From Gordonia sp. PDNC005 (GTDB lineage: Bacteria; Actinomycetota; Actinomycetes; Mycobacteriales; Mycobacteriaceae): 64,000 bases of DNA. A program made the translations under genes and the position numbers. The stretch spans positions 682,001 through 746,000 of the forward strand of contig NZ_CP070351.1 in assembly GCF_016919385.1 (NCBI RefSeq), written 5' to 3'. The notes below the pieces were generated by a model that was given only the letters and a program-made list of their open reading frames with translations, was not told the DNA's origin and searched no databases. Positions 61,345 to 64,000 of this stretch are shown here, piece after piece (positions within the stretch are counted from its first letter, which is position 1; every line of letters begins with the position of its first letter).

Positions 61345-62250
61345 TCAGGCCGCGAGTCGGCGTCGATCCAGGATGCTGGTGAGTTCCCGGTACACCTCGT
61401 CGGCCGAGTAAGTGAGCCGCTTCCATGTGAAGACGAGTGGCACCCAGCCGATTCCGACGAGCATGTTGGTGGTCTGCTGATCGGTCTCCCACCGATCGTG
61501 GTGCCGATGGAAGGCCCACCCGTGCAGCGATACGGCGAGCCTTTCCTCAGGCCATACGAAATCCATCCGCCGCCCGTTGATCCACTCCTGCTGTGTCCAA
61601 CCGGAGATCCGCCGTCGGTGGAGGAACCGCACGAACTTGCGTTCAAGCTCCGATTCCGAGAGGTCCTCCGCAGAGGTCAAGATCCTTCGTGCTTCGGCCA
61701 TTCCGTGAGCGCCCGAGTTGCGGTCAAGGGCTGCCCGCAGCTCTGCGAGCGTCACGCGCCGGGTCTGGAGGGCCCGATCCATCATCGCGATCCCATCGCT
61801 CAACTCTGCCGACGCCGCCAAGATGGTCAAGGGGAGCGCAGTCGTCGGCACGCCGCGCACCAGCGTGAGGTCCTCTGCCGGGAACGTGCGACGGCGGATG
61901 GACGTCTCGACCGCACACTGCGCGGCTCCGTGGCCGGATCGCGGAATGGACAGGGTGACCGGGGTCGGCAGGTCCTGCGGTACCAGGTTGTGTAACCACG
62001 CCGCCGACGTGCGGTCGACGACCCCACGGTGAGCGGCGGCCGCCACCCGGAGACGACCGATCGAGGTCATGTGATGCTCGGCCGACAAATACACGGATCT
62101 CGCGTGTGGAATCCACAGACCTTGCGCGGTCTTGCGGCGGATTTGGTCGTCGGTGAGGCCCAGTTCGCGTGCCTGGTTCAGTGTGATGACCCCGTCGTGG
62201 TCGGCGAGGAACTGAGCGGTCCGAACCGCCTCGGACGATTGTGTCCCCAT
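61345..62250 (-). CDS. AbiEi-like/DUF559 protein
   Basis: 301 residues, ATG 62250. N-terminal winged-helix AbiEi-like part 'TLNQARELGLTDDQIRRKTAQGLWIPHARSVYL', then the middle domain, and a C-terminal Vsr/DUF559-like region 'SESELERKFVRFLHRRRISGWTQQEWINGRRMDFVWPEERLAVSLHGWAFH', where Glu (SESELE) and Asp (RMDFVW) could be metal ligands but the usual Glu of IEVDG is replaced by Ser/Leu, so nuclease activity is doubtful. Related in plan to 10094-10903. Between two copies of a hairpin repeat; not found at this position in the mycobacterial cbs-metB-greA order, so probably acquired. Confidence 0.68.
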   Translation of the reverse strand: MGTQSSEAVRTAQFLADHDGVITLNQARELGLTDDQIRRKTAQGLWIPHARSVYLSAEHHMTSIGRLRVAAAAHRGVVDRTSAAWLHNLVPQDLPTPVTLSIPRSGHGAAQCAVETSIRRRTFPAEDLTLVRGVPTTALPLTILAASAELSDGIAMMDRALQTRRVTLAELRAALDRNSGAHGMAEARRILTSAEDLSESELERKFVRFLHRRRISGWTQQEWINGRRMDFVWPEERLAVSLHGWAFHRHHDRWETDQQTTNMLVGIGWVPLVFTWKRLTYSADEVYRELTSILDRRRLAA

Positions 62251-62295
62251 ACTCGGTTAGACGCACAAAACGGGTGAACGGTTCCGTCTGCTCTT

Positions 62296-62342
62296 ACTTC
62301 GGCACTCCAACCGGGCGCAGAACCCGGCCTGAGTGCCGAAGT
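62296..62342. repeat. Hairpin repeat, right copy flanking the DUF559-type gene
   Basis: ACTTCGGCACTC (62296-62307) pairs with GAGTGCCGAAGT (62331-62342), inner stem CCGGG (62311-62315)/CCCGG (62323-62327). Same design as 61294-61340. It sits upstream of the DUF559-type gene and right after the SRPBCC gene's stop, and could end that transcript. Confidence 0.75.
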
Positions 62343-62346
62343 CGGG

Positions 62347-62844
62347 TCAGAACGTGGCGAAGTGTTTGATCGTGTCCGTGCGGACCATTCCGAAGGCGCC
62401 GTTCGCAATCGGACCTGACAGGAACGGGGGGAGGCCCGCGCCGGCCAGTTCCATCGCGAACTTCCACACCAGGCGAGTGCCGTGCTCGGCGGGGGAGACC
62501 TCGGTGTACTCGCCGAACTTCTTCAGGCCTGGAATGTTCGCCTGTACGCCGTGGAAGGCGTGGCGGTAGGTCGACGACGCCCTGTCCTCGTCCCAGATGA
62601 AGAACACCTCGTCCATCTTCACAAGCCCGGGCGCCAGCGCGATCGACCGAGTGGTGCCGGCATGATGCGGTTCCGGGGAGGTGTAGGTGACCGACGACAG
62701 GGCGCGGCACCAGTCCAGGGTGTTCTGACGTGTGAACTCAGCCCACGCGACCTCCGGCGCGACAGGCAACGTCACGTCGATCGTGTACTTCATGGGGGCG
62801 GCGTCGAAGAACGGTTCGTCGAATGAGTCGAGGTCGTAGGCCAT
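62347..62844 (-). CDS. SRPBCC (START-like) family protein
   Basis: 165 residues from ATG 62842-62844; the open frame extends upstream through the promoter of the XRE gene and is not used. 'TIDVTLPVAPEVAWAEFTRQNTLDWCRALSSVTYTSPEPHHAGTTRSIAL' starts a helix-grip fold, and 'TEVSPAEHGTRLVWKFAMELAG' with 'FLSGPIANGAFGMVRTDTIKHFA' ends it. Such proteins bind lipids or polyketide-like compounds; the ligand is unknown. Divergent from the XRE regulator. Confidence 0.8.
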   Translation of the reverse strand: MAYDLDSFDEPFFDAAPMKYTIDVTLPVAPEVAWAEFTRQNTLDWCRALSSVTYTSPEPHHAGTTRSIALAPGLVKMDEVFFIWDEDRASSTYRHAFHGVQANIPGLKKFGEYTEVSPAEHGTRLVWKFAMELAGAGLPPFLSGPIANGAFGMVRTDTIKHFATF

Positions 62845-62912
62845 GGGGCGCAGTGTAGGCGATCGGACCGCGACGGCGTTGCGCAGACCGGCACCTGCGT
62901 CGACCTCGTATT

Positions 62913-62929
62913 GTGTTGCGCCGCAACAC
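62913..62929. promoter_or_regulatory. Inverted repeat between SRPBCC and XRE genes
   Basis: GTGTTGCG-C-CGCAACAC is a perfect 8-bp inverted repeat with a 1-nt centre; a further CACAAC/GTTGTG pair lies at 62936-62965 or so. The site is 56 nt before the XRE start and 69 nt before the SRPBCC start, fitting control of one or both by the XRE protein. Confidence 0.6.
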
Positions 62930-62984
62930 GATACGCACAACATGATGTGCGGACAATGCGTTGTGAGTCGGCCAGCATGAAGGG

Positions 62985-63350
62985 GTGAGTACACCGCGGT
63001 GGGGATCCCTCGAATGGGACACGTACGCGTACTCGTTCGGCCACCGGCTGCTCGTGGTCCGTAAGGAGTGCGGCTACTCGCAAGAGCAGCTCGCGGAGCG
63101 CAGCGGGATGCACCGCAATCAGATATCCAACCTCGAGCGGGGCACCAGCAACCGGGAACCGTTCGTCTCCGACCCCCAGTTGTCGACGGTCTACCGTCTG
63201 GCGCGGGCCCTGGACGTCCCGCCCGCATATCTGCTTCCCGATCTCGAGCAGCAAGTTCGTCCCCGCTCCACCGAGCAGGCGTCGTCCGACGCGTTGTCCG
63301 TAGTCGAAATGCGTCTCCGCGACGACCTCGAGTTCCTCCGCCGGCCGTAG
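62985..63350 (+). CDS. XRE-family HTH regulator
   Basis: 121 residues, GTG 62985 with GAAGGG close before it. The HTH_3 domain covers about residues 17-82: 'FGHRLLVVRKECGYSQEQLAERSGMHRNQISNLERGTSN', a classic Cro/CI layout, then 'TVYRLARALDVPPAYLLPD'. The tail is short and acidic without an effector domain. Probably regulates itself and the divergent SRPBCC gene. Confidence 0.85.
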   Translation: MSTPRWGSLEWDTYAYSFGHRLLVVRKECGYSQEQLAERSGMHRNQISNLERGTSNREPFVSDPQLSTVYRLARALDVPPAYLLPDLEQQVRPRSTEQASSDALSVVEMRLRDDLEFLRRP

Positions 63351-63374
63351 ACACAAGACGCAACGCGGAAACGA

Positions 63375-63413
63375 CTCAGCGGCACCGGACGAGTGATGTC
63401 CGATGCCGCTGAG
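63375..63413. terminator. Bidirectional terminator between XRE gene and greA
   Basis: CTCAGCGGCACCGGAC (63375-63390) pairs with 63398-63413 with one mismatch over 16 bp and a 7-nt loop, between two convergent stops. Confidence 0.75.
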
Positions 63414-63422
63414 AAGGTCGTG

Positions 63423-63914
63423 TCAGGAGTGGTACGGCTCCGCGCTGACCAGCGTCACGCTGATCTTGGCGCCACTGGGGACCGTGTACTCGCGCGTTTC
63501 GCCGACCTTGGCGTCGATGATCGCGCCGCCGAGCGGTGAGCTCGGCGAGTAGATCTCGAGGTCGCTGGCCGAGCTCTCTTCGCGCGTTGCGATGAGGAAC
63601 GTCTCGGTGTCGGACTTGTCACCGTCGAAGTAGACGGTGACGACCGAACCTGGCAGTGCGACGCCCGACTGGGTGGGCGCCTCGCCGACCTTGGCGTTGT
63701 TGAGCAGGTCCTGCAGCTGGCGGATGCGCGCCTCCTGCTGACCCTGCTCGTCACGGGCCGCGTGATAGCCGCCGTTCTCCTTGAGGTCGCCTTCTTCACG
63801 ACGCTCGTTGATCTCGGCGGCAATGACTGGACGATTCGCGATGAGCGAATCCAGCTCGCCCTTCAAGCGCTCGAACGACTCCGGCGTCAACCATGTAACG
63901 CGGGTATCAGTCAT
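63423..63914 (-). CDS. greA: Transcription elongation factor GreA
   Basis: 163 residues from ATG 63912-63914 with AAAGGAG before it; the frame continues upstream but is not needed. The N-terminal coiled coil ('[63 protein letters not shown]') carries the tip acidic pair GDLKEN, which helps RNA polymerase cleave backtracked RNA. The C-terminal FKBP-like domain has '[27 protein letters not shown]'. The initial 'VTWLTPE' is the actinobacterial form. Confidence 0.95.
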   Translation of the reverse strand: MTDTRVTWLTPESFERLKGELDSLIANRPVIAAEINERREEGDLKENGGYHAARDEQGQQEARIRQLQDLLNNAKVGEAPTQSGVALPGSVVTVYFDGDKSDTETFLIATREESSASDLEIYSPSSPLGGAIIDAKVGETREYTVPSGAKISVTLVSAEPYHS

Positions 63915-64000
63915 TGTGATCTCCTTTTGCTGTCCGCGAATTGGACTGCTCTGAATGCAGCAACACGACCCCTCGCGAGGCCGTGCACGAGTCATCCTAT

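Noticed and set aside
62845..63363. An N-terminal extension of the SRPBCC protein (frame open to 63363)
   Set aside because: The extension lies antisense to the XRE gene and through its promoter repeat, and the SRPBCC fold is complete from 62844.

Overview
The window is high-GC (roughly 65-68% by eye) actinobacterial chromosome. MspA-family porins, several MMPL lipid transporters, an iron box of the IdeR/DtxR type, a 13E12-type HNH protein and a fadA3-cbs-metB-greA block arranged as in mycobacteria all point to a mycolic-acid-containing member of the Mycobacteriales. Gordonia or a close relative is my best guess, inferred from gene content only. Genes are dense, with many 1-4 nt stop/start overlaps and clear Shine-Dalgarno sites, plus a few probable leaderless starts.

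Layout. 1-10 kb: the start of a secreted GH5 glycosidase, a DUF3089 hydrolase, a membrane Ser/Thr kinase, a TetR-controlled MMPL exporter, a YibE/F membrane protein and a TetR-acyl-CoA dehydrogenase pair. 10-14 kb: a DUF559-type protein, a stand-alone TrpF and an N-acetylglucosamine-type PTS permease. 13.8-18.6 kb: a five-gene ferric-siderophore uptake operon behind an iron box. 18.6-24.3 kb: a frameshifted Uma2 gene, class II and class I fumarases tail to tail, then a MarR-DinB-patatin operon. 24.4-30 kb: an MFS exporter, an aldo/keto reductase relic, a lipoprotein, a streptomycin/hydroxyurea-kinase-like gene, an HNH protein and a secreted tyrosine phosphatase.

30-37.5 kb is the most interesting segment. 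It holds a TetR regulator, an APC permease, two DUF1989 proteins (carboxyguanidine-deiminase-like), a carboxyltransferase-only urea/guanidine carboxylase that lacks both the biotin carboxylase and the biotin-carrier domains, and allophanate hydrolase. The arrangement fits nitrogen release from guanidine or urea using a carboxylase whose biotin part must be encoded elsewhere.

37.6-52.5 kb: ogt, a tRNA with UAA anticodon and a short variable loop, a TetR-hydroxyacyl-CoA dehydrogenase pair, a MITE-like element, two regulator/MFS modules, a DsbA/FrnE protein, a phosphotransferase pair, a second MMPL-TetR pair and a Bax-inhibitor-like protein. 52.5-64 kb: a NhaA-DsbA fusion co-transcribed with cinA, two tandem MspA porins, thiolase, cbs-metB for transsulfuration, a DUF559-type gene bracketed by two copies of one hairpin repeat, an SRPBCC protein, an XRE regulator and greA.

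Recurring themes are lipid and fatty-acid metabolism under TetR control, iron homeostasis, and drug-efflux modules that each sit beside their own TetR or MarR gene and an inverted-repeat operator.
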